Shown one piece after another: positions 17,541-27,247 of a stretch of 64,000 nt of DNA. Source of the stretch: an uncultured Bacilli bacterium (lineage in GTDB: Bacteria; Bacillota_I; Bacilli_A; RF39; UBA660); the NCBI GenBank assembly GCA_934141145.1, contig CAKPCA010000004.1, forward strand, positions 6,656 through 70,655, in the 5' to 3' direction. Both the position numbers and the translations under genes were made by a program. Position 1 is the stretch's first letter, and every line of letters begins with the position of its first letter. The notes beneath the pieces were generated by a model. It saw only the letters and a program-made list of their open reading frames with translations. It was not told the origin of the DNA and ran no database searches.

Positions 17541-18570
17541 CTATTACTTTTTCTAGGTATAATGATTTTATCTTTGATAGATTATCATCATTTACCCTAT
17601 TAATACTTGATAAACTTTTGTAATTTTTTAAAATGTTTAAAATAGTCTTATAACCTTGAATTAAAAAATCTTCTTTTATATTAACTAATTTATTATGTGA
17701 AACAACGCTTGGAATTTCATCTGGGTTTTCTAAAAAAGATTTTAATTCTTCAAAATATATTAATAATGAAATATAACTTTCATAAACTTTATTTACTCTT
17801 TGTATCTTATACTGACATAACCTATTAATGTTATTACGTATAACTTCACTTGATTCTTCTGCTTTATCTACTTTCATATTTCTTATTTCTTTTTCATAAT
17901 AACTTGGATTAGTTTTATATACCATTAACTTTTCGTAAGTGACTTCTAAATTCTGTAAAAAGAATTTTATTATTATTATAAATTCATTAATTTCATTTAT
18001 ATTTATCTTTTCTAATTTATAATATTTAATATAAAATTTTATGTATTGTTCATAATCTTCAATACAACTTATATTAGTTTTAATATATTCATTTAAGCTT
18101 AAATTCGGGTTTATTTCTAAAATAGATTTTGCCTTTTCTTCATCAGCATCATCAATATATGATTTTAATGCTTTATCAATAAGTTCTGGTTTTTCTTCTG
18201 ATTTTTTATATGATGGTAACATTTTATAATCATGCTTTATTAGTGTTTTGTTACTGCCCTCTCCTATAAAATGCAATTTAATATTTTTTATTTTAACAAA
18301 ATCTTCTGAATATTTCTTTAATGTTTCTTCATCATTATTCAAACTTGCTAATTTGTAATTCAAAATTACTTCCATCTGATTTGCAAGTTCACTAGATAGT
18401 ACTTCTCTACAAAATACTATAGTATTTCTAAATCCAGCGATATTGCTATGTCTAGTTTTAATAAATTTAAAAAATTCTTCATCACTTAAATTTCTTTTAT
18501 TTATTACATCTTCAACAAAATAAATTAGTTCACATCTTCGTATAAATTTTTCATCTAATTTAGACGCCAT
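17533..18570 (-). CDS. Hypothetical helical protein next to sigG
   Basis: Not recognised. It is a 345-residue, soluble, helix-rich protein without signal peptide. Notable stretches are CELIYFVEDVINKRNLSDEEF and NIAGFRNTIVFCREVL near the N-terminus and a charged middle (DDADEEKAKSILEINPNLSL) that resembles short helical-repeat proteins. It starts four bases after the lysozyme-like gene's stop, so they are one transcript. Position behind sigG suggests expression in the forespore. Confidence 0.6.
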   Translation of the reverse strand: MASKLDEKFIRRCELIYFVEDVINKRNLSDEEFFKFIKTRHSNIAGFRNTIVFCREVLSSELANQMEVILNYKLASLNNDEETLKKYSEDFVKIKNIKLHFIGEGSNKTLIKHDYKMLPSYKKSEEKPELIDKALKSYIDDADEEKAKSILEINPNLSLNEYIKTNISCIEDYEQYIKFYIKYYKLEKININEINEFIIIIKFFLQNLEVTYEKLMVYKTNPSYYEKEIRNMKVDKAEESSEVIRNNINRLCQYKIQRVNKVYESYISLLIYFEELKSFLENPDEIPSVVSHNKLVNIKEDFLIQGYKTILNILKNYKSLSSINRVNDDNLSKIKSLYLEKVIEN

Positions 18571-18573
18571 ATT

Positions 18574-19419
18574 CTAACCACTAATATTATATGTTTTTAC
18601 TTTATTTTCTTCATCATACAAAACATAACCATCTTCTATATTTTTTTGTACGCCAATCATAAGACTTTCCCAATCACTACCATCTTGACAATATATATTA
18701 TTTAAATCTTTATAAGTTGTAAGATTTTCATCAATATAATTTAATTTTAAATTTAATACTCCTTCTAATATACCTCTTTCTAAGTTATCATAAGTATTAA
18801 AGCCCTTACTTCCTACTAAAGAATACGGATTATTTTTATCTGTTGCAATCGGTTTAGTAAAATAGCCAGATTCTCCGCATGCTATAGTAAGTGCGAATGT
18901 TCTATCTACTCCAAATAAATCTGCATACTTATAAACCATTTCTCTTACTTTTAAATCACTTTGATAGTTGTTATTACCAACTATTGAAGATGGATTATCT
19001 GTATATTTTTCTGGATTTTTAGTTATATCCTTGCATAATAATATAATGTACATATCAATATTATCATAATTATTTTCTGTAACATATATAGTTTGATAGT
19101 TTTTAATATTGTTTATTGCCACATCAAGTACAAATTCTTCATTTAAATTATATATTTGTGCATAATTTATTATTTTATCTCTATAATTATCTATTATATA
19201 TTCTTCATAACTATATGAATGAGTTTCTGCGACTGTTCTACTTGCTATAGGAACTCTATGTTCTTGTTCATTTACATTTATTTTTTTAAAATTTATATAA
19301 GGGGCTGATAAAATAGTAGCAGCTATAATAGCACTATTAGTAGCAATAATTTTATATTTTTCTATATTTTTTAGTTTTACATTTTTTATTGTTTTAGTAT
19401 CTTTTTCTAACTTTATCAT
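18574..19419 (-). CDS. Membrane-anchored lysozyme-like (SLT-type) protein near sigG
   Basis: A 281-residue protein with a short cytoplasmic tail, one membrane helix at about residues 25-45 (ATNSAIIAATILSAPY) and an exported C-terminal domain. The block YADLFGVDRTFALTIACGES, then NNPYSLVG and YDNLERGILEGVLNLK, looks like a soluble-lytic-transglycosylase fold with the catalytic Glu in CGESG. A homologous-looking weaker unit lies before it (YAQIYNLNEEFVLDVAINN). The ATG at 19419 follows GGGAGGTTTTAAA. It lies 65 bases downstream of sigG and could act on spore peptidoglycan; this is inference. Confidence 0.65.
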   Translation of the reverse strand: MIKLEKDTKTIKNVKLKNIEKYKIIATNSAIIAATILSAPYINFKKINVNEQEHRVPIASRTVAETHSYSYEEYIIDNYRDKIINYAQIYNLNEEFVLDVAINNIKNYQTIYVTENNYDNIDMYIILLCKDITKNPEKYTDNPSSIVGNNNYQSDLKVREMVYKYADLFGVDRTFALTIACGESGYFTKPIATDKNNPYSLVGSKGFNTYDNLERGILEGVLNLKLNYIDENLTTYKDLNNIYCQDGSDWESLMIGVQKNIEDGYVLYDEENKVKTYNISG

Positions 19420-19484
19420 TTTAAAACCTCCCTTTTTAACACACACAAGTTTTGATTATACCATAAAAAGTTTATAAATGCAAA

Positions 19485-20261
19485 TCACTTGACTAACTTT
19501 TTTATGTTATTAAGGGCATTTTTTTCTATTCTAGATACCTGTGCTTGACTTATTCCAAGCTCATCACTTATTTCCATTTGTGTTTTTCCTATTATAAATC
19601 TTTGGAGTAATATAAACTTTTCTTTCAATTTTAATTTATTTATTGCCATTTCAAGTACTAGTTTATCATTCCAATTATTACTTGATTCTTTTGGATTTGC
19701 TATTTGATCAAATAAATATATGGTTTCTCCTCCGTCATTATAAATAGGATCATACATACTAACTGTACTTTTAGTTGCTTCTAAAGCACTAACTATATCT
19801 ATTTCATCTATTTCTAAAATTTCTGCAATCTCAGAAAGGCTTGCTTCTCTTCCTTCACTCATCATAATACTTTCTTTTATTTTAAGTGCTTTATATGCTA
19901 TATCTTTCATACTTCTAGAAACTCTTACTATACTATTATCTCTTAAATATCTTTTTACTTCACCTAAAATCATTGGTACTGCATATGTTGAAAATTTTAC
20001 ATTATATTTTAAATCAAAATTATCTATTGCTTTTACAAGACCAATACAACCAACTTGAAACAAATCATCCATATTGTCAATTTTGTTATTAAAATTTTTT
20101 AATATACTTAATACTAGTTTTAGATTTCCATTTATTAAATCTTCTCTTGCAAACTTATCTCCATTTTGCATTTTTTTAAATAGTTCTAATTGTTCATCAC
20201 TAGTTAATACTTTTAAATTTGCTGTATTTATTCCCGTTATTTCTACTTTATGCTTTGCCAT
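19485..20261 (-). CDS. sigG: Forespore sigma factor sigma-G
   Basis: Late forespore-specific RNA polymerase sigma factor. The 258-residue protein starts MAKHKVEITGINTANLKVL, close to B. subtilis SigG, which sets it apart from SigF. Region 2 is nearly identical (DLFQVGCIGLVKAIDNFD and FSTYAVPMILGEVKRYLRDN). The SigG block SMYDPIYNDGGETIYLFDQI follows, and region 4 ends in GISQAQVSRIEKNAL. The ATG at 20261 has AGGGAGAG six bases upstream; a longer in-frame start lacks this. The stop is TGA, showing TGA is not read as Trp here. It is 43 bases downstream of an ABC gene. Confidence 0.95.
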   Translation of the reverse strand: MAKHKVEITGINTANLKVLTSDEQLELFKKMQNGDKFAREDLINGNLKLVLSILKNFNNKIDNMDDLFQVGCIGLVKAIDNFDLKYNVKFSTYAVPMILGEVKRYLRDNSIVRVSRSMKDIAYKALKIKESIMMSEGREASLSEIAEILEIDEIDIVSALEATKSTVSMYDPIYNDGGETIYLFDQIANPKESSNNWNDKLVLEMAINKLKLKEKFILLQRFIIGKTQMEISDELGISQAQVSRIEKNALNNIKKLVK

Positions 20262-20304
20262 AAAAACTCTCCCTTCAGAATTTTTATGGTTCAAAAAATA
20301 TTTT

Positions 20305-22557
20305 TTATTCAATTTTAAGTGACTCGATTATTCTCTTATTACTTGCTATTTTAGATGGTATTAATCCACCTATCATAGTAATAAATATACTTATTGTTAT
20401 CAAAATAATAGCATGAGTAATTTTAAGACTTGCAATTTTTTCTAAATGTATTGTGTCTTTTGCTATAGCATTTATTGGTAATATTAATATACAAGATATA
20501 ATTATTCCAAGTATGCCTGACATAAAACCTAATATAAATGTTTCTGCATTAAATACTCTTGAAATATCTTTTTTTCTTGCACCTAAGGATCTTAATATGC
20601 CTATTTCTCTAGTTCTCTCAAGAACAGATATATATACTATTATTCCTATCATTATAGAAGATACTATAAGTGATATACATGAGAAAAAAATTAAAACTAT
20701 AGTTATCGCATCCATAATATTTTTCATTAGAGAAATATAAGATGATGATTTATCACTATATAAAATTTTTTCTTTATATTTTTTATTTTTATTATAATTA
20801 TCTAGATATTTTAATATTTTTTTCTTAGAATCAAAATCTTTAGGATATATTTGAATTTCTAAAGATGAATTATCAAACCCTAAAGATGATAATACTCTAT
20901 TTTTATCAAAATTCTTTTCTAAAGTAAGTACATTATAACTAGAATTTTTCTGTGATTTTACTATATCTGATTTAGAGTTTTCTTTTATAACATAGTCTAT
21001 TAATGATTTATTATATAAAATTCCAGTACCATACATGTCAGAAAAAGTATTATCTTTTTTGCCTCTAATTACTGAAGTTATTTTAAGTTTTAATACACTT
21101 TTATTATATATATCACCATAGTCATTTACTTCATAATTAATGCCATTGTAATTATAATAATCATTATTTAATGCGACCTTAAATTCTTTATTAAGAATTT
21201 TATCAAAAGTAATATCATCTTTACTATTATATCCAAGCACTTTAAGTACATTTGCATCTACTCTGTTTTTAGAATCTACTACTAAAGTTAAGTCTTCTTT
21301 TTTTAAAGAATAACTACCATATATTACATCATAATTATCTTTTATAATTTTAGAATTTTTACCATTTAAACCTATAGGTTTTTGACTCATAATACTTTTA
21401 TAATCAATTAATTTTATATCATTATTTATCTTTGTTAAAAGTTTTATATTAGAAATATTTTTATATGTTATACCATATACTAAATCATTATCCATATTTT
21501 CTATATAAGTAATATATTTACTTGATAAATTATTTTTATGTATTTTATCTTTTTCTAAAGTGAGTGAATATATTTTTTTACTATTACTATACTCTTTTAA
21601 TTTTTCATTTTTATTTTCACTTTTTTCATCTAATACATCTTCATTAATAGTTATTGGCATAATCATAGATGTATCTTTTTCAAAATCATAAATTTGATTT
21701 TTAAAACCGTTTGAAATTGATAATATTAATGCTATTCCAATTATTCCAATACTACTTGCAAATGTTGTTATAATCGTTCTTCCTTTTTTAGTTAATATAT
21801 TATTAAATGATAGTTTTAACGCTGTAAAAAAGCTCATTGATATCTTATTTAATTTATATCTATTTAATTTTTGCATCTTACTTTTGTTTCCTGTATCAGA
21901 TAATACTTTACCATCCTTTAACTCAATGATTCTAGTTGAATATAATTTTGCTAATTCTTTGTTATGCGTTACCATTATTACTAATTTATCTTTTGATATT
22001 TCTTTTATTAATTTCATTATTTGTTTACTTGTTTTAGAATCAAGTGCGCCAGTTGGCTCATCTGCTAAAATTATATCTGGATTATTTACTATTGCTCTTG
22101 CTATTGCTACTCTTTGCATTTGACCACCAGATAATTGATAAACTTTTTTATAAATATGATTTTTTAATCCAACCTTTTCAAGAGTAATGATTGCTTTTTT
22201 TCTTCTCTCTTTTTTAGATACACCACTTAGTAACATACTAAGTTCAACATTATCTAATACTTTCATATGATTTATTAAATTATAATGCTGAAAAATAAAA
22301 CCAATACTTTTATTTCTATATGAATCGAAGTCTTTATCTTTAAATCTTTTAGTAGATTTACCATTTATTATTAAATCACCACTATCATATTTATCTAAAC
22401 CACCTATTATATTTAAAAGTGTTGATTTACCCGCTCCTGATGATCCTAAAATAGATACAAATTCATCATCTAAAAAAGATAAATTAATATTATCTAATAC
22501 TTTAATATTATAATTATTTGTACTATAACTTTTACATATATTTACTAAGTCTAACAT
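20305..22557 (-). CDS. ABC transporter, ATPase fused to FtsX-type permease
   Basis: A 750-residue MacB/LolD-like fusion. Residues 1-225 are the ATPase: GSSGAGKSTLLN (Walker A), YQLSGGQMQRVAIARA (signature), IILADEPTGALD (Walker B) and VTHNKE (switch His). A membrane helix follows at about 255-280 (TIITTFASSIGIIGIALIL), then a roughly 300-residue extracellular domain, then three helices carrying the FtsX motif ERTREIGILRSLGARKKDI. Such pumps export lipoproteins, peptides or antibiotics, or work as mechanotransmitters. No periplasmic partner is adjacent. It may be cotranscribed with sigG. Confidence 0.88.
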   Translation of the reverse strand: MLDLVNICKSYSTNNYNIKVLDNINLSFLDDEFVSILGSSGAGKSTLLNIIGGLDKYDSGDLIINGKSTKRFKDKDFDSYRNKSIGFIFQHYNLINHMKVLDNVELSMLLSGVSKKERRKKAIITLEKVGLKNHIYKKVYQLSGGQMQRVAIARAIVNNPDIILADEPTGALDSKTSKQIMKLIKEISKDKLVIMVTHNKELAKLYSTRIIELKDGKVLSDTGNKSKMQKLNRYKLNKISMSFFTALKLSFNNILTKKGRTIITTFASSIGIIGIALILSISNGFKNQIYDFEKDTSMIMPITINEDVLDEKSENKNEKLKEYSNSKKIYSLTLEKDKIHKNNLSSKYITYIENMDNDLVYGITYKNISNIKLLTKINNDIKLIDYKSIMSQKPIGLNGKNSKIIKDNYDVIYGSYSLKKEDLTLVVDSKNRVDANVLKVLGYNSKDDITFDKILNKEFKVALNNDYYNYNGINYEVNDYGDIYNKSVLKLKITSVIRGKKDNTFSDMYGTGILYNKSLIDYVIKENSKSDIVKSQKNSSYNVLTLEKNFDKNRVLSSLGFDNSSLEIQIYPKDFDSKKKILKYLDNYNKNKKYKEKILYSDKSSSYISLMKNIMDAITIVLIFFSCISLIVSSIMIGIIVYISVLERTREIGILRSLGARKKDISRVFNAETFILGFMSGILGIIISCILILPINAIAKDTIHLEKIASLKITHAIILITISIFITMIGGLIPSKIASNKRIIESLKIE

Positions 22558-22611
22558 TTGTGTTCCTCCATAGTATATATAAGCTAAAAGTATTTAAAAA
22601 TCCCTTAAAAA

Positions 22612-22642
22612 ATAAAAAAATTAGAATAAAATTCTAATTTTA
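22612..22642 (-). terminator. Terminator of the Ala T-box operon
   Basis: AAAATTAGAAT and ATTCTAATTTT pair around AAA, followed on the minus strand by TTTTTTTATTTTTT. It lies at the end of mltG. Confidence 0.75.
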
Positions 22643-23740
22643 ATATTCATACCAAAGTCCACTAGACTTAAGTTCATTTATTATTTTATTATGTTCTGCA
22701 TCAGTTTTAGTAAAATATACTTTCATATTTTTATCTGCAACAAAGTATAAATAATCATTACTACTATATTCTATAGTTGCAAGTATAGATGTTGAGCTTG
22801 GATTACATATTGGACCTACTGGAAGTTTTCCTGCATTTGCGCTACTTCTTGTGTTATATGGGTTTGGATTATTTATTTCTGATTTATATAAATCTCTTTC
22901 TCCAAGTTCTATTTTAAATGCATAGTATGTAGTTACATCACTACCTAAACTCATTTTTTTATTTAATCTATTTATAAATACACCTGCTATATTTTTTCTA
23001 TCTTCTAAAGTTATTCCTTCACCCTCTACCATGGATGCAAGAGTAAGTATTTGATGAACTGACATATTACTTTTTTCTATTTCACTTTTATATTTTGTTA
23101 ATATAACATTAGTTTGATCTAATAGTTTTTTAAATATATCTTGTACACTAGCATTTACTTTAAATTCATATGTGTCTGGGGCTAAATAACCTTCAAGTGG
23201 ATAATAAATATTCTTATCTAATATAACATTATCTAAAAACCAATATTCATTTATTAAACTATTAATATATTCTTTATCTTCTAACACTTTAAATACATCA
23301 TCATAACTATTAGAAGTATTTTTATCTATTATTTTAGCAATACCTCTCATAGTTTTTCCTTCATTAAATGTAATTGTTACTGTTTGATCTTTTACATTAC
23401 TACCACTTTGTAATATCTTAAATATTTCTTTTAAACTAGAATTTCTATCTAGCATATAATTACCTGCTTGAAGACCTTCTATTTTATTTAATTTAATATA
23501 TAAATCTGCAAAATACTTATTTTTAATAATTTTTTTCTTTTTAAGTGTTGCAGTAATTTGTCTAATTGTACTACCCTTTTCAATTTCAACCATAACTTTA
23601 TCTGACTTATTTGATACGGGATTTACATTTTTACAACAAAATACTATTCCAATAATCATTATAATAACTATAACTATTGGTAATATGTAAATTACTTTGA
23701 ACTTTTTGCATTTTGTATTCTTTTTATTCTTCTTTTTCAT
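22640..23740 (-). CDS. mltG: Endolytic murein transglycosylase MltG
   Basis: Membrane-bound lytic transglycosylase that cuts nascent glycan strands and so sets their length. The 366-residue protein has a basic N-terminus, one membrane helix (about 15-36), a LysM-like subdomain (EIEKGSTIRQITATLKKKKI) and the YceG catalytic domain with LASMVEGEG (catalytic Glu), VFINRLNKKMSLGSD and the C-terminal YLYFVAD. Length and order are normal. Its ATG directly follows the alaS stop, and it closes the alanine T-box operon. Confidence 0.92.
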   Translation of the reverse strand: MKKKNKKNTKCKKFKVIYILPIVIVIIMIIGIVFCCKNVNPVSNKSDKVMVEIEKGSTIRQITATLKKKKIIKNKYFADLYIKLNKIEGLQAGNYMLDRNSSLKEIFKILQSGSNVKDQTVTITFNEGKTMRGIAKIIDKNTSNSYDDVFKVLEDKEYINSLINEYWFLDNVILDKNIYYPLEGYLAPDTYEFKVNASVQDIFKKLLDQTNVILTKYKSEIEKSNMSVHQILTLASMVEGEGITLEDRKNIAGVFINRLNKKMSLGSDVTTYYAFKIELGERDLYKSEINNPNPYNTRSSANAGKLPVGPICNPSSTSILATIEYSSNDYLYFVADKNMKVYFTKTDAEHNKIINELKSSGLWYEY

Positions 23741-25495
23741 CTACTTCTCCTCTAATATAGCCTTAATTCTTCTAACACCAGCAGAACTTGCTTCTTCTTT
23801 TTTTATCTTAAAGTGACCAAGTTCACTTGTATTATTAACATGTGGTCCTCCACATAATTCCTTTGAAACATCTCCAATACTATAAACTGTTACAATGTCA
23901 GGATATTTCTCAATAAACATACATTCAGCACCTGATTTAATTGCTTCTTCTTTACTCATTTCTTTTTTAGTTACAGGTAGACCCTCATCTATCCATTTAT
24001 TAACTAAATCTTCTGCATTCTTCTTTTCTTCATCTGTTAATTTATGATCACAAGAAAAATCAAAACGCATTCTTTCATCAGTTATATTAGATCCTTTTTG
24101 ATGTACATCTTTATTAATAACTACTTTTAATGCTGCATTAAGAAGATGAGTTGCTGTATGATATTTAGTTTCTATTTCACTGTTACCAGCAAGTCCACCT
24201 TTAAACTTACCAGCAGATGCTGTTCTAGATAATTCTTGATGTGCTTTAAATTTTTCATAGAAACCTTTTTCATCTACAGTAAGTCCTCTTTCTTTTGCAA
24301 GTTCTAAAGTAAGTTCAATTGGAAAACCATAAGTATCATATAATTTAAATGCTAAATCTTTGTTTATTTCATTTTCATTTAAATTTTTAACAATTTTTTC
24401 AAATTCTCTAAGTCCTTTTTCAAGTGTACGACTAAATTTAATTTTTTCATTTTTAAGTACTTCCATAACTACATTTTCATTTGTACTTAACTCACTATAA
24501 TATTTTTTATATTCATCTATTATATTTTTAGCAATTTCACTTTCCCAGTTACTATTAATATCTATATCTATCATTTTTGCATATCTAATTGCTCTTCTAA
24601 TTAATCTTCTAAGTATATAACCTTGGTCTGTATTACTTGGTTTAATACCTGCTGGATCACTTGAAATAAATACTGCTGCTTTAATATGATCAGCAATTAT
24701 TCTAAATGCTTTTTCATTACCATAATAACTTTTACCTGATATTTCTTCTATCTTCTTTATAGTACCTTTCCATATACTTGATTCATAGTTATCATTAACT
24801 CCTTCAAGTACTGCTGTTATTCTTTCGAGTCCCATACCTGTATCAACATTTTTCTTAGGAAGTACTACTAAAGTTCCATCTTCTTTTCTTTCATATTGCA
24901 TAAATACATTATTCCATATTTCAACCCATCTATCATCATCTGGATCAAATGTTTCTGGAATTTCATCATCACTTCTAAAATAGAATATTTCAGTATCTGT
25001 TCCACATGGTCCAACTTCTCCTGCACTCCAGAAATTATCTTCACTAGTTTTTGCTATTCTTTCTTGTTTTATTCCATGACTTAACCAATAATTTTCACTT
25101 TCAATATCTTCTTCTAATACATCATTACCTTTAAATACAGTAACTGCAAGTCTTTCAATTGGAATATTAAGTACTTTAGTCAAAAATTCAAAACTATATT
25201 CTATACTTTCTTTTTTAAAATAATCACCTAAAGACCAGTTACCAAGCATTTCAAAGAATGTATGATGAGTTACATCTCCAACTTCATCTAAGTCATTTGT
25301 TCTAATACATTTTTGATAATCACAAAGTCTTGTTCCATATGGATGAACTTCCCCCATTAAATATGGTACAAGTGGCTGCATACCTGCAGTATTAAATAAT
25401 ACTGATGGATCATTTTCTGGTACAACTGGCGCACTAGGTATTTGTTTATGTCCTTTACTTACAAAAAATTCTATATATTTATCTCTTATATTCAT
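23741..25495 (-). CDS. alaS: Alanyl-tRNA synthetase, short form without C-Ala domain
   Basis: Charges tRNA-Ala. The catalytic class II domain is present (GMQPLVPYLMGEVHPYGTR, THHTFFEMLGNWSLGDYF, the motif-2 and GMGLERITAVLEG blocks), followed by the tRNA-recognition helices and the editing/SAD domain with HTATHLLNAAL and ELCGGPHVNNT supplying the zinc ligands. At 584 residues it stops right after SSAGVRRIKAIL, whereas typical AlaRS is about 870 and continues with the C-Ala domain. Compact forms like this are known in some bacteria, so it is probably functional. The leader at 28708-28925 carries an alanine specifier. Confidence 0.93.
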   Translation of the reverse strand: MNIRDKYIEFFVSKGHKQIPSAPVVPENDPSVLFNTAGMQPLVPYLMGEVHPYGTRLCDYQKCIRTNDLDEVGDVTHHTFFEMLGNWSLGDYFKKESIEYSFEFLTKVLNIPIERLAVTVFKGNDVLEEDIESENYWLSHGIKQERIAKTSEDNFWSAGEVGPCGTDTEIFYFRSDDEIPETFDPDDDRWVEIWNNVFMQYERKEDGTLVVLPKKNVDTGMGLERITAVLEGVNDNYESSIWKGTIKKIEEISGKSYYGNEKAFRIIADHIKAAVFISSDPAGIKPSNTDQGYILRRLIRRAIRYAKMIDIDINSNWESEIAKNIIDEYKKYYSELSTNENVVMEVLKNEKIKFSRTLEKGLREFEKIVKNLNENEINKDLAFKLYDTYGFPIELTLELAKERGLTVDEKGFYEKFKAHQELSRTASAGKFKGGLAGNSEIETKYHTATHLLNAALKVVINKDVHQKGSNITDERMRFDFSCDHKLTDEEKKNAEDLVNKWIDEGLPVTKKEMSKEEAIKSGAECMFIEKYPDIVTVYSIGDVSKELCGGPHVNNTSELGHFKIKKEEASSAGVRRIKAILEEK

Positions 25496-25512
25496 TTTAA
25501 TTACCTTCTTTC

Positions 25513-26835
25513 TTATAAATTCATTTTTCTTTCTTCTTTATATTTATTATAATCATATTTTTCTAGTAATTCTTGTTTTTTTATTCCATATGATTTTTCA
25601 AATTGTTTTTGTACAATAAATAATTTTCTATAATTATTCATATCTATATCAATTCCTTTATCTTTATAAAATGAATATCTTGCATAACTTAAATTTATAC
25701 TTTGCATTAATTTTTTTGAATCAATAACTGCAAGTTCATGCATATCAATAAAATCATAAAATTCTATTTTTTGTTTAATATTTTCTATTGATAAACCATA
25801 AATCGCAGGGAAAGCTTTTGTCATCTTGATTACTTCTTCTTTGGTGTAACCTAATACAATTATATCAGATATTTTTTGCTTCATATTTTCTATTGATAAA
25901 CTATAAATTGCAGGTGAAGTTTTTGTCATCTTGATTACTTCTTCTTTGGTATAACCTAAAGCAATCATATCTTCTATTTTTTGTTTAACATTTTCTATTG
26001 AATAACCATAAATTGCAGGTAAACTTTTTGTCATCTTGATTACTTCTTCTTTGGTATAACCTAATGCAATTATATCTTCTATTTTTTGTTTAATATTCTC
26101 TATTGAATAACTATAAATTGCAGGTAAAGTTTTTGTCATTTTGATTACTTCTTTTTTGGTATAACCTAAAGCAATCATATCTTCTATTTTTTGTTTAATA
26201 TTTTCTATTGAATAACTATAAATTGCAGGTAAAGTTTTTGTCATCTTGATTACTTCTTCTTTGGTGTAACCTAATACAATTATATCATCTATTTTTTGCT
26301 TCATATTTTCTATTGAATGACTATAAATTGCAGGTGAAGTTTTTGTCATTTTGATTACTTCTTCTTTACTGTAACCTAATGCAATTATATCATCTATTTT
26401 TTGCTTCATATTTTCTATTGAATGACTATAAATTGCAGGTGAAGTTTTTGTCATCCTGATTACTTCTTCTTTGGTGTATCCTAGGTCAATCATATCTTCT
26501 ATTTTTTGTTTAATATTTTCTATTGAATAATTATAAATTGAAGGTAAACTTTTTGTCATTTTAATTACTTCTTTTTTGGTATAACCTAAAGCAATCATAT
26601 CTTCTATTTTTTGCTTCATATTTTCTATTGATAAACCATAAATTGCAGGTAAAGTTTTTGTCATTTTTATTACTTCTTCTTTTGTATAACCCATTTTAAG
26701 AAGATAATCAAAATTATCTTTTAACTTTTTTATTAAGGTTTCATCCTTTATACCAATTATTACATGATTATTTCTTATTATTTCATATTCCTCTTCGGTA
26801 TATCCTAATTTTATAAATTCTTCCTTTAATGTCAT
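25513..26835 (-). CDS. mTERF-like helical-repeat protein with nine 35-residue repeats
   Basis: A 440-residue protein built from nine near-identical 35-residue units (residues 48-362), each like LGYTKEEVIKMTKTLPAIY followed by SIENIKQKIEDMIA. The pattern G(Y/F)(T/S).eev..m....P.i...s.e.i..ki resembles the mTERF motif of mitochondrial and plastid transcription terminators, with the invariant Pro in the middle. The N-terminal 47 residues look like a diverged unit. A unique C-terminal part holds SYARYSFYKDK and ends in lysine-rich helices. The ATG at 26835 follows AGGTGG. The protein could bind nucleic acid like mTERFs; this is inference. It is a near copy of the C-terminal part of the cmk fusion. 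Confidence 0.7.
   Translation of the reverse strand: MTLKEEFIKLGYTEEEYEIIRNNHVIIGIKDETLIKKLKDNFDYLLKMGYTKEEVIKMTKTLPAIYGLSIENMKQKIEDMIALGYTKKEVIKMTKSLPSIYNYSIENIKQKIEDMIDLGYTKEEVIRMTKTSPAIYSHSIENMKQKIDDIIALGYSKEEVIKMTKTSPAIYSHSIENMKQKIDDIIVLGYTKEEVIKMTKTLPAIYSYSIENIKQKIEDMIALGYTKKEVIKMTKTLPAIYSYSIENIKQKIEDIIALGYTKEEVIKMTKSLPAIYGYSIENVKQKIEDMIALGYTKEEVIKMTKTSPAIYSLSIENMKQKISDIIVLGYTKEEVIKMTKAFPAIYGLSIENIKQKIEFYDFIDMHELAVIDSKKLMQSINLSYARYSFYKDKGIDIDMNNYRKLFIVQKQFEKSYGIKKQELLEKYDYNKYKEERKMNL
25750..26694 (-). repeat. Nine tandem 105-bp coding repeats
   Basis: Each 105-bp unit encodes one 35-residue mTERF-like motif. Units differ by a few bases, mostly at codons for the positions after Pro (GL, YS, HS, LS), which suggests repeated unequal crossing-over or gene conversion with the related array at 27480-27899. 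Confidence 0.9.
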
Positions 26836-26851
26836 TTTATCCACCTACTTT

Positions 26852-27247
26852 TTATATTTCATTAAATATTATCGAGTTTGAGTCTAAATCATCTATTATA
26901 TCTTCTAATTCTTCGCCACTATCTAATCTACTATTTATATACTTTTCTATTTCAAATACTTCTAAATTTAATATATATGGATTTGAATCAAACAATATAT
27001 TTAACATATCAAACCCATATGATTTTAATTTATTTATTAATCTTAATATACCATCATTTGTTCTATCCAAATACATTGGATTACTGCTGATAATATTTAT
27101 TACTTGATTTTCATCACAATTAACTTTTTCTAATATTATTTCTTTTTCTTTTATTTCCTTTTCACTCATTTCTGATATAGAAGGAACTAATTCTAACATA
27201 TTTTTTATTGTATTTTCACTTATACCTATTCTATATAATTCTTCCAT
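26852..27247 (-). CDS. Small diverged mTERF-like protein
   Basis: A 131-residue protein starting MEELYRIGISENTIKNML. Two units follow the same pattern as its neighbours but with low identity: CDENQVINIISSNPMYLDR, then GILRLINKLKSYGFDMLNIL and SNPYILNLEVFEIEKYI, with Pro at the mTERF position. An acidic tail closes it (SGEELEDIIDDLDSN). The ATG at 27247 has AAGGA nine bases before it and overlaps the end of the cmk fusion by 17 bases, so translation is probably coupled. Function unknown. Confidence 0.6.
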   Translation of the reverse strand: MEELYRIGISENTIKNMLELVPSISEMSEKEIKEKEIILEKVNCDENQVINIISSNPMYLDRTNDGILRLINKLKSYGFDMLNILFDSNPYILNLEVFEIEKYINSRLDSGEELEDIIDDLDSNSIIFNEI

